64,000 bases of DNA. Origin: Mactra quadrangularis. Taxonomy: Eukaryota; Mollusca; Bivalvia; Venerida; Mactridae. Positions 1-12,925 of this stretch are shown here, in pieces (within the stretch, counting starts at the first letter, position 1; every line of letters starts with the position of its first letter). Both the position numbers and the translations under genes were made by a program. The notes under the pieces are model-generated. The model was given only the letters and a program-made list of their open reading frames with translations, did not search any database and was not told where the DNA came from. Location of the stretch: assembly GCA_025267735.1 (NCBI GenBank), contig CM046299.1, forward strand, positions 23,086,232 through 23,150,231. Direction: 5' to 3'.

Positions 1-164
1 CCTTAAACTAGTAACAGTCAGATCTCCCTGTTCGGCAAAAATCCCCTTATTTTAAATTGTACAGAGTTATTGTTATTTTAACAGTTTACATTGTTTTAAA
101 CCCTATTTGTAAGTAGACCTGTAAGTGTGTCGTTGTAAACTGTTGGAATGTGACTAAGTTATAA

Positions 165-173
165 AGAATTATG
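165..173 (+). repeat. Target site duplication, left of FB1
   Basis: AGAATTATG lies immediately before the terminal AGGT and is repeated exactly at 3741-3749 after the right terminus. Confidence 0.85.
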
Positions 174-219
174 AGGTGTGTGAAGTTGGCGTGTAGATTG
201 TACATTGTAATTCAACTTG

Positions 220-2524
220 TAGTTCGCGGATTACTAGCTAGCTAGTAGATGGGTATTCAACTTGTAGTTCGCGAATTACGAGCTGGCTAACTTGTAGTTC
301 GACCCCGACACACAAGCATAGGTATCTTTTGAATTACTAGCTAGTAGATGGGTGTTCAACTTGTAGTTCGACCCGGACACACCAGCAAATGTATTTGTGA
401 ACTACTAGCTAGTTGCTGGGTATTCAACTTGTAGTTCGACCCGGACACACAAGCATAGGTATCTTTTGAATAACTAGCTAGTAGTTGGTTATTCAACTTG
501 TAGTTCGGCCCGGACACACCAGCAAGTGTATTATTTGAACTACTAGCAAGTAGTTGGGTATTCAACTTGAAGTTCGGCCCAGACACTTCATTTTACATAA
601 CATTTGAATTACTCGCAAGTAGTTGGGTATTCAACTTGTAGTTCGACCTGGACACACCAGCAAATGTATTTTTGAACTACTAGCTAGTAGATGGTATTCA
701 ACTTGTAGTTCGACCCGGACACACCAGCATAGGTATCTTTTGAATTACTAGCTAGTAGTTGGGTATTCAACTTGTAGTTCGACCCGGACAAACCAGCAAA
801 TGTATTTTTGAACTAATACTACGGCTAGTAGATGGGTATTCAACTTGTAGTTCGACCCGGTCACACCAGCATAGGTATCTTTTGAATTACTAGCTAGTAG
901 TTAGGTATTCAACTTGTAGTTCGACCCGGACACACCAGCAAAAGTATTTTTGAACTACTAGCTAGTAGATGGGTATTCAACTTGTAGTTCGACCCGGACA
1001 CACCAGCATAGGTATCTTTTGAATTACTAGCTAGTAGTTGGGTATTCAACTTGTAGTTCGACCCGGACACACCAGCAAATGTATTTTTAAACTACTAGTT
1101 AGTAGATGGGTATTCAACTTGTAGTTCGACCCGGACACACCAGCATAGGTATCTTTTAAATTACTAGCTAGTAGTTGGGTATTAAACTTGTAGTTCACAT
1201 AAAATACATCAACATACGTTAAACTTGAATTACTAGCTAGTAATTGGGTATTCAGCTTGTAGTTCGGCCCGGACACACCAGCATATGTATTTTTTGAACT
1301 AATAGCTAGTAGATGGGTATTCAACTTGTAGTTCGACCCGGACACACCAGCATAGATATCTTTTGAACTACTAGCTAGTAGATGGGTATTCAACTTGTAG
1401 TTCGGCCTAGACACATCACTGTCCATAACATTTGAATTACTAGCTAGTAATTGGGTATTCAACTTGTAGTTCGACAGGACACACCAGCAAATGTATTTTT
1501 TGAACTAATAGCTAGTAGATGGGTATTCAACTTGTAGTTCGACCCGGACACACCAGCATAGATATCTTTTGAATTACTAGCTAGTAGTTGGGTATCCAAC
1601 TTGTAGTTCGGTCCAGGCACATCACTGTCCATAACATATGAATTACTAGCTAGTAGATGGATATTCAACTTGTAGTTCGGTCCAGGCACATCACTGTCCA
1701 TAACATATGAATTACTAGCTAGTAGTTGGGTATTCAACTTGTAGTTCGACCCGGACACACCAGCAAGTATATTATTTGAATTACTAGCTAGAAGTTGGGT
1801 ATATAACTTGTAGTTTACATAAAATACATCAACATACGTTATACTTGAATTACTAGCTAGTAATTTGGTATTCAATTTGTAGTTCGGCCCGGACACACCA
1901 GCACATGTATTGTTTGAACTACTAGCTAGAAGTTGGGTATTCAACTTGTAGTTCGGCTTAGACACATCACTTTACATAACATTTGAATTACTAGCTAGTA
2001 ATTGGGTATTCAACTTGTAGTTCGACCCGGACACACCAGGAAATGTATTTTTGAACTATTAGCTAGTAGATTGGTATTCATCTTGTAGTTCGACCCGGAC
2101 ACACCAGCTTAGGTATATTTTGAATTACTAGCTAGTAGTTAGGTATTCAACTTGTAGTTCGACACGGACACACCAGCAAGTGTATTATTTGAACTACTAG
2201 CAAGTAGTTGGGTATTCAACTTGTAGTTCACATAAAATACATCAACATACGTTATACTTGAATTACTAGCTAGTAATTGGGTATTCAACTTGTAGTTCGG
2301 GCCAGACACATCACTGTCCATAACATTTGAATTACTAGCTAGTAGTTAGGTATTCAACTTGTAGTTCGACCTGGACACACCAGCAAAAGTATTTTTGAAC
2401 TACTAGCTAGTAGTTGGGTATTCAACTTGAAGTTCACATAAAATACATCAACATACCTTATCTTTGAATTACTAGCTAGTAGTTGGGTATTCAACTTGTA
2501 GTTCGGCCGTGATACACCAGCATC
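220..2524 (-). repeat. 69-bp tandem array, left arm of FB1
   Basis: About 33 diverged copies of a 69-bp unit, each containing TACTAGCTAGTAGTTGGGTA followed by TTCAACTTGTAGTTCG. Two subtypes alternate irregularly. Type A has CCCGGACACACCAGCATAGG; type B replaces it with ACATAAAATACATCAACATA. Because 69 is divisible by three, the minus strand stays open for long stretches and reads as a 23-residue repeat (NYKLNTQLLASNS core). Many units carry stops or indels. I treat the reading frame as a by-product of unit length, not a gene. Confidence 0.9.
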
Positions 2525-2862
2525 AATTTGATTAAAACCCGATCTAAAGTTTTCCGCTTGCATACTCGCTTATTTAGATCTTGCCTTTTTCAAACGAAGG
2601 TCACGTTCAGGCGACCTTTTCTCATCATAATATTCATGACGAAATTGTTATGAAACGTAACTTGTTTACGTCGTCTACGTCAGGCAATTTGAAATGAGCC
2701 ACCCAATCGCAGACTGTGAATAATACTGCTGTTAAATAAGCATGCAAAACATAGTCTAAAAATAGATATTACGAAATCAAAAATTGATTAATAGTGATTT
2801 CGTCTAGATGAAAGCTACCCATTGGTTGGTCGAAACAAAGTTCATCTCGACGCGACCTTCCA
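2525..2862 (+). repeat. Dispersed 338-bp repeat, copy 1 (inside FB1)
   Basis: This segment fills the whole interior of FB1. It matches a full-length copy at 56564-56901 and a 3'-truncated copy at 29556-29814. Shared landmarks are CCCGATCTAAA near the start, TACGTCAGGCAATTTGAAAT in the middle and CATCTCGACG near the end. It has weak subterminal inverted similarity (GGGTCA...TGACC). No coding potential or tRNA-like promoter was seen, so the class is unknown. Confidence 0.75.
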
Positions 2863-2865
2863 CGG

Positions 2866-3660
2866 AGAATTCAAATAATACATTTGCTGGTGTGTCCGGG
2901 TCGAACTACAAGTTGAATACCCAACTACTAGCTAGTAAATCTTAAGATACCTATGCTGGTGTATCTTGGTCGAACTACATGTTGAATACCCATCTACTAG
3001 CTAGTAGTTCAAAAAATACATTTGCTGGTGTGTCCGGGTCGAACTACAAGTTGAATACCCAACTATTAGCTAGTAATTCAAAAGATACCTATGCTGGTGT
3101 ATCTGGGTTGAAATACAAGTTAAATACCCATCAAATAGCTAGTAGTTCAAATAATAACTTTGCTGGTGTGTCCGGGTCGAACTACAAGTTGAATACCCAA
3201 CTACTAGCTAGTAGTTCAAAAATACATTTGCTGGTGTGTCCGGGTCGAACTACTAGTTGAATACCCAACTACTAGCTAGTAAGTCAAAAGATACCTATGT
3301 TGGTGTGTCCGGGTCGAACTACAAGTTGAATACCCATCTACTAGCTAGTAGTTTAAAAAAATACATACGCTGGTGTGTCCGGGCCAACTACAAGTTGAAT
3401 ACCCAATTACTAGCTAGTAATTCAAGTACAATGTATAACGTATGTTGATGTATTTTATGTGAACTACAAGTTGAATACCCAACTACTAGCTAGTAGTTCA
3501 AATAATACATTTGCTGGTGTGTCCGGGTCGAACTACAAGTTGAATAACCAACTACTAGCTAGTAACTCTAAAGATACCTATGCTGGTGTGTCCGGGTCGA
3601 ACTACAAGTTGAATACCCAACTACTAGCCAGCTCATAATTCGCGAACTACAAGTTGAATA
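2866..3660 (+). repeat. 69-bp tandem array, right arm of FB1
   Basis: About 11 copies of the same 69-bp unit as the left arm, now in the opposite orientation, so the open frame is on the plus strand (for example 2979-3260). The array runs into terminal sequence ending at 3740. Arm lengths are unequal (about 2.3 kb against 0.8 kb), as expected when copy number changes by unequal exchange. Confidence 0.88.
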
Positions 3661-3740
3661 CCTAACTACTAGCTAGCTAGTAATTCGCGAACTACAAGTT
3701 GAATTACAATGTACAATCTACAAGCCAACTTCACATACCT

Positions 3741-3749
3741 AGAATTATG
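3741..3749 (+). repeat. Target site duplication, right of FB1
   Basis: AGAATTATG is an exact copy of 165-173 and starts directly after the right terminus ending CACATACCT. Confidence 0.85.
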
Positions 3750-4576
3750 ATATCTTAACCGTTTTCCTTTTTAAATTTAACTTTTTTTATTTAAACTGTG
3801 CAATATATATCCATATTAGATTTTTAACATAGAGTAGTAATATAGTTTCTTATCTTAATATATTTATTTATTACTTTTTTGTAAATAAACAGTTAAATTT
3901 TTTTAATAGTTTATCATATAGTTTAAACTTTTATATAGTGGGCAATTAGGAGATAGTAAACACTCGCTCAAAGCCTTTACGGCATAAGAGCGAGTATAAA
4001 TAAACATATTCAGCACTGGCTTCTATATCCTATTATTTCGTTCAAATTCAATTCTTACAAATGCCGTAACCCAATTTGACTTCGGATTGCCTTGGCGACT
4101 TTTGCACGGTCATTGTGGCAAACTGAAAGTACTCGTCAATGAAGGAGTTTAAATGGATTACTTGTCTATCTAAGGGTAGTAATTGAATTTATTATACTTT
4201 TATCATGTGTATTTTTCATTTATCTTTCCATTGGTGTATAGTTTTATTGTGAATTTTTCGTATTAAAACTAGTAAAACGTTCACACCTGTATAAAATAAG
4301 TTACGGTGGGTTTTATATTACGAGATACATATAGGACTACATTGTAGAAATGTATTTACTGCAAAAAGGAAGTTTCAATATAAAAAGGTATTACATTATA
4401 CTGGCGTTTTTTTTCGGTTTACATTGTTTTGTTCCAGAAATAAAGCTTTTGATTAAACCTGTGATCGCGCTTTGTAGATCTGTGTAAAAAGTATCAAGCA
4501 GGATAAATCCATATTGATTTGCTAACGTGTTATGCATTTTTTAAAGCAAGTGTAAATTGTAGCATAAAGAAAATGC
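3750..4576. other. AT-rich intergenic stretch
   Basis: Low-complexity AT-rich sequence between FB1 and the next element. No convincing open frame, RNA gene or transposon end was seen. Confidence 0.6.
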
Positions 4577-6836
4577 ACCTTCCCAGCCAGCAAGGATTTT
4601 GCCCCAGAAGGCATACAACCTGGAATTTTACATTTTAAGAGTTAATATAAATTTATGTTGACCTAAGTTGTTGTACAAATGCGTGAAAGTTTTCGGTATT
4701 AATACCGAATTCAGTATTTTGAGAATGAACTGATGTATGTAATTTATATGCAATCTGTCTATTTCAGTATTTTGAGAGTATATTTTCTGTATTTTCATTA
4801 CTTTCAACTTCCATTTCAACTTCCATCCATGTTATTAGTGTAAAATTGTAAAAAATAATTCATCCCTAAGTATTGGTGTGTAATGAAACTGGCTATGTTT
4901 ATTGCTTTTCGTGGACGACCTGTATATCTATGCACATTTAAATTTTGTATAATGATATGTTTATAAAATAAGAGTAAACTAACGCCAGCCAGCATGACCA
5001 TATCGGGCCGATATACAATTAATGTCGGTATGTCGGCAAAATGTGCCGACTTGGGGCCGACATCTGACCGCTGCAGTGCCGACATACTCAATATTTTGAA
5101 AAATTATAAATGCAATTGAATTTCTTACTTAATTATGTTAATAAATAGTCCTGTGTATGATTTTAATAACTAGAAGCACACTAACCCCATTTCATGTTAC
5201 ATCAAAAAAGTATATCGGGTCTGCGTCGGGCCTACATGGTCAATTAATGTATCTATTTTGTATATCGGATTGACATCGGCACGATAGTGCGTTTTCTGCT
5301 ACACCTCCATATATTGTTAAATCGTTAGAATATTTTTTGAAATAAATTAATTCTAATGAAACACCTTTGTTATCTACTTATTATATTTACGTACAGTCAT
5401 ACCGGCAAAATGTGCCTATTTTGGGACCAACATCGGACCGCTGCAGTGCCGACATACTCAATATTTTGGAAAATGCTAACTGCAATTGTATTGTTCACTT
5501 AATTATGTTAATAAATAGTCCTGTGTGTGATTTCAATTTCTAGAACCACACTAACCCTATTTCATGTAACGTCAAAAAACGTATATCGGGTCTGCGTCGG
5601 GCCTACATGGTAATGAACGCAACTATTTTGTATATCGGATTGACAACGGTACGATATTGCGTTTTCTTGTTTACCATGCAGCAAATAATCGTACATTTTG
5701 GTATGAATTTTAAAATAATTTTAGCTGTGTTTTAAAATGAAATGTTGTTTGCCATTGAAATCAATATTTTTAAGTACATAAAAACCACTCTTATATAAAA
5801 ATATTATTTTAAATGAAGAACTGGCAAATATTCACTGCATTCCTTCTTTCAACTGAATAAGCGCCAAAAAAACTAAAAGTCAAAGGAAGGTGATGAAGGT
5901 GAAGTTTATTTTCTTTTAAAAGTAGATCTAATGTTGATTTAACAAATGTGTAAACACTGTTAATTACTTCATTTTAACCATTTAAGCGATTGAAAAATAC
6001 AAAATTTATCTGTTTGTCTTATTTTAAAGTAAAATTATGGTTGAAAATATTTGTAACATAATTTCGCGACATGCATTAACAAGGCAGTGATTATCGTTTG
6101 CTCTTAATAGTTAGAATATACTAAATATTCGCTTTTATAATCTTTTTTGTAACAAATCCGTTTGTTTTTTGCATACTGGCTGTTTATTTTCACTCCACGG
6201 TTTATTAATGTACATGTACACCGCTATTGTTTTGATGTTAGCCCGATGTAGGCAAGAAAAATCGGGCCGATATTGTTTAGACATCGGCCCGATATTGTAC
6301 TACCGATGTCGGGTCGACATCATTCCTATTTGCAGCCGAGGTTAAATCCGACGTTAGGCCGTCATAGAAAACCATAAAGGTTTGCTGTCGAACCGATATA
6401 GAATAATTTTTACTGTTGACTGACATCACACCGCTATTGTTTTGATGTCGGCCCGATGTAAGCAAGAAATATCGGACCGATATTGTGTAGACATCGGCCC
6501 GATATTGTATTACCGATGTCGGGTCGACATCATTCCTATTTGCAGCCGAGGTTAAATCCGACGTTGGGCCGTCATAGAAAACCATAAAGGTTTGCTGTCG
6601 GACCGATATAGAATAATTTCTACTGTTGACTGACATCACACCGCTATTGTTTTGATGTCGGCCCGATGTAGGCAAGAAATATCGGGCCGATAATGTGTGG
6701 ACATCGGCCCGATATTGTACTACCGATGTCGGGTCGACATCATTCCTATTTGCAGCCGAGATTAAATCCGACGTCGGGGCGTCATAGAAAACCATACAGG
6801 TTTGATGTCGGACCGATATAGAATGTTGGCTGGGAT
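4577..6836. mobile_element. Unclassified 2.25-kb element, copy 1
   Basis: A segment of about 2.25 kb that recurs in direct orientation at 6933-9171 with high identity. It starts with TCCCAGCCAGCA and ends with the inverted form TGTTGGCTGGGA, a short terminal inverted repeat. A second inward-facing CCAGCCAGCAT lies at 4986. Inside are a direct repeat of about 270 bp (5030-5300 and 5400-5670) and three 210-bp units at the right end. Short open frames on the minus strand are conserved between copies only because the DNA is duplicated. No transposase was recognised and no clear target duplication was found. Confidence 0.65.
6240..6830 (-). repeat. 210-bp tandem repeat (about 2.7 copies) in element copy 1
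   Basis: The block starting CCGCTATTGTTTTGATGT recurs at 210-bp spacing (6220, 6430 and 6640). It is rich in the palindromic word ATCGGGCCGAT. Its length is a multiple of three, which creates a 172-codon minus-strand frame of repeated 70-residue units with no recognisable domain. Confidence 0.8.
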
Positions 6837-6932
6837 AATTGTTTACACGTAATATTTGATACGCAGCTTCAAAAAGGGCGTTTGAACTTCGGACCCTGGT
6901 TGATTCGTATCGATATTAATAAAACACTGTAA

Positions 6933-9171
6933 AAGGATTTTGCCCCAGAAGGCATACAACCTGGAACTTTACATTTTAAGAGTTAATATAAATTTATGTT
7001 GACCTAAGTTGTTGTACAAATGCGTGAAAGTTTTCGGTATTAATACCGAATTCAGTATTTTGAGAATGAACTGATGTATGTAATTTATATGCAATCTGTC
7101 TATTTCAGTATTTTGAGAGTATATTTTCTGTATTTTCATTACTTTCAACTTCCATTTCAACTTCCATCCATGTTATTAGTGTAAAATTGTAAAAAATAAT
7201 TCATCCCTAAGTATTGGTGTGTAATGAAACTGGCTATGTTTATTGCTTTTCGTGGACGACCTGTATATCTATGCACATTTAAATTTTGTATAATGATATG
7301 TTTATAAAATAAGAGTAAACTAACGCCAGCCAGCATGACCATATCGGGCCGATATACAATTAATGTCGGCATATCGGCAAAATGTGCCGACTTGGGGCCG
7401 ACATCTGACCGCTGCAGTGCCGACATACTCAATATTTTGAAAAATTATAAATGCAATTGAATTGCTTACTTAATTATGTTAATAAATAGTCCTGTGTATG
7501 ATTTTAATTACTAAAAGCAAACTAACCCCATTTCATGTTACACCAAAAAATATATCGGGTCTGCGTTGGGCCTACATTATCAATTAATGTAACTATTTTG
7601 TATATCGGATTGACATCGGTACGATAGTGCATTTTCTGCTACACCTCCCTATATTGTTAAATCGTTAAAATATTATTAAATAAATAGATTCTAATGAAAC
7701 ACCTTTGTTATCTACTTATTATATTTACGTACTGTCATACCGGCAAAATGTGCCTATTTTGGGACCGACATCGGACCGCTGCAGTGCCGACATACTCAAT
7801 ATTTTGGAAAATGCTAACTGCAATTGTATTGTTCACTTAATTATGTTAATAAATAGTCCTGTGTATGATTTCAATTTCTAGAACCACACTAACCCTATTT
7901 CATGTAACGTCAAAAAACGTATATCGGGTCTGCGTCGGGCCTACATGGTAATGAACGCAACTATTTTGTATATCGGATTGACAACGGTACGATATTGCGT
8001 TTTCTTGTTTACCATGCAGCAAATAATCGTACATTTTGGTATGAATTTTAAAATAATTTTAGCTGTGTTTTAAAATGAAATGTTGTTTGCCATAGAAATC
8101 AATATTTTTAAGTACATAAAAACCACTCTTATATAATAATATTATTTTAAATGAAGAACTGGCAAATATTCACTGCATTCCTTCTTTCAACTGAATGAGC
8201 GCCAATAAAACTAAAAGTCAAAGGAAGGTGATGAAGGTGAACTTTATTTTCTTTTATGGGTTGATCTAATGTTGATTTAACAAATGTGTAAACACTGTTA
8301 ATTACTTCATTTTAACCATTTGAGCGATTGAAAAATACAAAATTTATCTGTTTGTCTTATTTTAAAGTAAAATTATGGTTGAAAATATTTGTAACATAAT
8401 TTCGCGACATGCATTAACAAGACCGTGATTATCATTTGCTCTTTATAGTTAGAATATACTAAATTTTTGCTTTTATAATCTTTTTTGTAACAAATCCGTT
8501 TGTTTTTTGCATACTGGCTGTTTATTTTCACTCCACGGTTTATTAATGTACATGTACACCGCTATTGTTTTGATGTTAGCCCGATGTAGGCAAGAAATAT
8601 CGGGCCGATATTGTTTAGACATCGGCCCGATATTGTACTACCGATGTCGGGTCGACATCATTCCTATTTGCAGCCGAGGTTAAATCCGACGTTGGGCCGT
8701 CATAGAAAACCATTAAGGTTTGCTGTCGAACCGATATAGAATAATTTCTACTGTTGACTGACATCACACCGCTATTGTTTTGATGTCGGCCCGATGTAGG
8801 CAAGAAATATCGGACCGATATTGTGCAGACATCGGCCCGATATTGTATTACCGATGTCGGGTCGACATCATTCCTATTTGCAGACGAGGTTAAATCCGAC
8901 GTTGGACCGTCATAGAAAACCATATAGGTTTGCTGTCGGACCGATATAGAATAATTTCTATTGTTGACTGACATCACACCGCTATTGTTTTGATGTCGGC
9001 CCGATGTAGGCAAGAAATATCGGGCCGATATTGTGTAGACATCGGCCCGATATTGTACTACCGATGTCGGGTCGACATCATTCCTATTTGCAGCCGAGAT
9101 TAAATTCGACGTCGGGCCGTCATAGAAAACCATATATGTTTGATGTCGGGTCGATATAGAATGTTGGCTGG
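6933..9171. mobile_element. Unclassified 2.25-kb element, copy 2
   Basis: A near-copy of 4590-6836 in the same orientation, separated from it by 96 bp of unrelated sequence. It lacks the outermost 13 bp of the left end (it starts AAGGATTTTGCCCC) but keeps the right end TGTTGGCTGGGA. It again carries the 270-bp internal direct repeat and three 210-bp units (8558-9165). The shared internal layout shows the two arose from one parent by local duplication or by two insertions of one family. Confidence 0.65.
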
Positions 9172-10284
9172 GAATTAATTATTATATAAAAGATATGGTA
9201 TAGATTCGTCTATTTGACCAATTTTTTTTATTGTGAACTTGCATAAAGTTTTAATGCTTTTGTATTTTTTCCAGTTTTTTTCAGTTTTGTTCTGTTTGTT
9301 CAGGCAATTGTGTTACAAATTAGATCATTCCTTTCTATTCAATATCAAATTTGTTTCGATGAGTTGTGACAGAAAAGAAATGCTTTGGTATTGATAAATG
9401 TTGATTCATGTGAAGTAAATATTGAAAAATAGTAGTCTAACTACAAATGCGTTTATTTAAGTTTATTTGAAGGGCATTCATGTTTTATATTTGTGATGAT
9501 TATAATAATCATACAGGGAGTGACCTATTTGCAGAATGATAAAAGTTTTCAAGTTCATATTTTAATCTATTGAATACATGACGCATATAGCTCTCAATAA
9601 ATACAGGCATTAATACAAATATATATTAAACTCTGTTTTCCACAGAATATCGCTAGTGCAACTTCCTGCCATCCCCATACAGAGAGTTGATTTGAAACAA
9701 CATGTATATACTCAACAGTGTGATAATCAAAACGCAAAAGCCACATCACATCACAATATAAAATATAAATATTAAAAAAAATACTTCTGTGTAAGCCCAA
9801 AATAACATCACATTATCATTATTGAAATTATTGTCGTTATTTTGTGCTTCTATTACAAATGTTACTACATGTAGTTGGTTATTGGGGGATTTAGACCTAT
9901 CCCAAGTTAAGCAATAGCTCTTTGTCAATATTCGTGCAATGTTTTATGGGTTTTTTTTCACTTATAAAGTTAACAAGGATTCATGCAAAGTGAAATTTAA
10001 TACTCACCACTCTCTGCACGAACATTTCGTGTCAAAATGTGTAAACTACACCCTGTGTGCCGATTGAGTGCATCGGACCGTATCAAATTATTTTTCCCCA
10101 CAAATCGGTAGAAAATGACACAAAAATCACCTTTGCAAAATTTAAAAAGGGTCCATCGGCCCGTTATAAAATAATCAAAATTTGAAAAGTGATCGGTTAG
10201 AACTTTTGTTCAGTGTATATACATGTATTTCTATCAAATGATGTAGAATGGACAACTTCTTTAGCACACTCTTAAACGCGAGGT
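9172..10284. other. Intergenic stretch without recognised features
   Basis: AT-rich sequence with only short, unconvincing open frames. No transposon end, SINE promoter or splice-bounded exon was seen. Confidence 0.6.
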
Positions 10285-10293
10285 CAAATTTTC
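10285..10293 (+). repeat. Target site duplication, left of FB2
   Basis: CAAATTTTC directly precedes the terminal AGGTATG and is repeated exactly at 18278-18286. Confidence 0.85.
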
Positions 10294-10339
10294 AGGTATG
10301 TGAAGTTGGCGTGTAGATTGTACATTGTAATTCAACTCG

Positions 10340-12925
10340 TAGTTCGCGAATTACTAGCTAGCTAGTAGATGGGTATTCAATTTGTAGTTCGTGAATTACG
10401 AGCTGGCTAGTAGTTGGGTATTAAACTTGTAGTTCGACCCGGACACACCAGCATAGGTATCTTTTGAATTACTAGCTAGTAGTTGGGTATTCAACTTGTA
10501 GTTCACATAAAATACATCAACATACGTTATACTTGAATTACTAGCTAGTAATTGGGTATACAACTTGTAGTTCGGCCCGGACACACCAGCATATGTATCT
10601 TTTGAACTACTAGCTAGTAGATGGGTATTCAAGTTGTAGTTCGGCCCGGACACACCAGCATAGGTATTTTTTGAATTACTAGCTAGTAGTTGGTTATTCA
10701 AGTTGTAGTTCGACCCGGACACACCAGCATAGGTATTTTTTGAACTACTAGCTAGTAGTTGGGTATTCAACTTAAAGTTCGACAAGAACACACCAGCAAT
10801 TGTATTTATTGAACTACAAGCTAGTAATTGGGTATTCAACTTGTAGTTCGACCCGGACTCACCAGCATAGGTATCGTTTGAATAACTAGCTAGTAATTAG
10901 GTATTCAACTTGTAGTTCGGCCCGGACACACCTGCATAGGTATTTCTTGAATTACTAGCTAGTAGTTGGTTATTCAAGTTGTAGTTCGACCCGGACACAC
11001 CAGCATAGGTATTTTTTGAACTACTAGCTAGTAGTTGGGTATTCAACTTAAAGTTCGACAAGAACACACCAGCAATTGTATTTATTGAACTACAAGCTAG
11101 TAATTGGGTATTCAACTTGTAGTTCGACCCGGACTCACCAGCATAGGTATTTTTTGAACTACTAGCTAGTAGTTGGGTATACAACTTGTAGTTCGACCCG
11201 GATACACCAGCAAGTGTCTTATTTGAACTACTAGCTAGTAGTTGGGTATTCAACTTGTAGTTAACATAAAATACTTTAACATACGTTTTACTTGAATTAC
11301 TAGCTAGTTATTGGGTATTCAACTTGTAGTTCGACCCGGACTCACCAGCATAGGTATTTTTTTAATTACTAGCTAGTAGTTGGGTATTCAACTTGTAGTT
11401 CGACCCGGATACACCAGCAAGTGTCTTATTTGAACTACTAGCTAGTAGTTGGGTATTCAACTTGTAGTTAACATAAAATACTTTAACATACGTTTTACTT
11501 GAATTACTAGCTAGTAATTGTGTATTCAACTTGTAGTTCGACCCGGACTCACCAGCATAGGTATTTTTTGAATTACTACCTAGTAGTTGGGTATTCAAGT
11601 TGTAGTTCGGCCCGGACACACCAGCATAGGTATTTTTTGAATTACTAGCTAGTAGTTGGGTATTCAACTTGTAGTTCGACCCGGACTCACCAGCATAGGT
11701 ATTTTTTGAATTACTAGCTAGTAGTTGGGTATACAACTTGTAGTTCGACTCGGACACACCAGCATAGGTATTTTTTGAATTACTAGCTAGTAGTTGGGTT
11801 TTCAACTTGTAGTTCGACAAGGACACACCAGCAAATGTATTTATTGAACTACTAGCTAATAGTTGGGTGTTCAAGTTGTAGTTCGGCCCGGACACACCAG
11901 CATAGATATTTTTTGAATTACTAGCTAGTAGTTGGGTATTCAACTTGTAGTTCGATCCGGACACACCATCATAGGTATCTTTTGAATTACTAGCTAGTAG
12001 TTGGGTATACAAGTTTTAGTTCGATCCGGACACACCATCATAGATATTTTTTGAATAACTAGCTAGTAGTTGGGTATTCAAGTTGTAGTTCGACCCGGAC
12101 TCACCAGCATAGGTATTTTTTGAATTACTAGCTAATAGTTGGGTATACAAGTTGTAGTTCGGCCCGGACACACCAGCATAGATATTTTTTGAATTACTAG
12201 CTAATAGTTGGGTATTCAACTTGTAGTTCGACCCGGACTCACCAGCATAGATATCTTTTGAATTACTAGCTAGTAGTTGGGTATTCAACTTGTAGTTCCG
12301 CCCGGACACACCAGCAATTGTATTTATTGAACTACATGTACTAGGTAGTAGTTGGGTATTCAACTTGTAGTTCGACCCGGACATACAAGCATAGGTATCG
12401 TTTGAATTACTAGCTAGTAGTTGGGTATACAAGTTGTAATTCGGCCCGGACACACCAGCATAGATATTTTTTGAATTACTAGCTAGTAGTTGGGTATTCA
12501 AGTTGTAGTTCGATCCGGACACACCATCATAGGTATTTTTTGAATTACTAGCTAGTAGTTGGGTATACAAGTTGTATTTCACATAAAATACTTCAACATA
12601 CGTTATACTTGAATTACTAGCTAGTAGTTGGGTATTCAACTTGTAGTTAACATAAAATACTTCAACATACGTTATACTTGAATTACTAGCTAGTAGATGG
12701 GTATTCAACTTGTATTTCACATAAAATACTTCAACATACGTTATACTTGAATTACTAGCTAGTAGTTGGGTATTCAAGTTGTAGTTCGGCCCGGACGCAC
12801 CAGCATAGGTATTTTTTGAATTACTAGCTAGTAGTTGGATATTCAACTTGTAGTTCACATAAAATACTTCATCATACGTTATACTTGAATTACTAGTTAG
12901 TAGTTTGGGTATTCAACTTGTAGTG
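10340..12925 (-). repeat. 69-bp tandem array, left arm of FB2
   Basis: About 37 units of the FB 69-bp repeat. A higher-order pattern is visible: a block carrying the rare variant GTTCGACAAGAACACACCAG occurs near 10775 and again near 11053, about 280 bp (four units) apart. Type-B units (ACATAAAATAC) cluster at the inner edge (12570-12890). Long minus-strand frames of 280 and 216 codons result, and unit substitutions are often non-synonymous. Confidence 0.9.

Larger units (their letters stand above)
174..3740. mobile_element. Foldback-type DNA transposon, copy 1 (FB1)
   Basis: A 3567-bp element flanked by a perfect 9-bp direct repeat AGAATTATG (165-173 and 3741-3749). The ends are inverted: the left begins AGGTGTGTGAAGTTGGC and the right, read on the other strand, begins AGGTATGTGAAGTTGGC. 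About 45 bp of terminal sequence is followed on each side by long tandem arrays of a 69-bp unit, inverted relative to each other. The interior is only a copy of a dispersed 338-bp repeat, and no transposase is visible. This architecture is known from Drosophila FB and sea urchin TU elements. A 9-bp duplication fits the Mutator superfamily, but that assignment is inference. Confidence 0.88.

Noticed and set aside
174..3740. Regularly spaced repeats as a CRISPR array
   Set aside because: Units are contiguous and diverged throughout with no unique spacers, and the genome is animal.
4628..9133. Paired minus-strand frames conserved between 4.6-6.8 kb and 7.0-9.1 kb as genes
   Set aside because: They are identical because the DNA is duplicated, are short, lack any domain and overlap 210-bp repeats.
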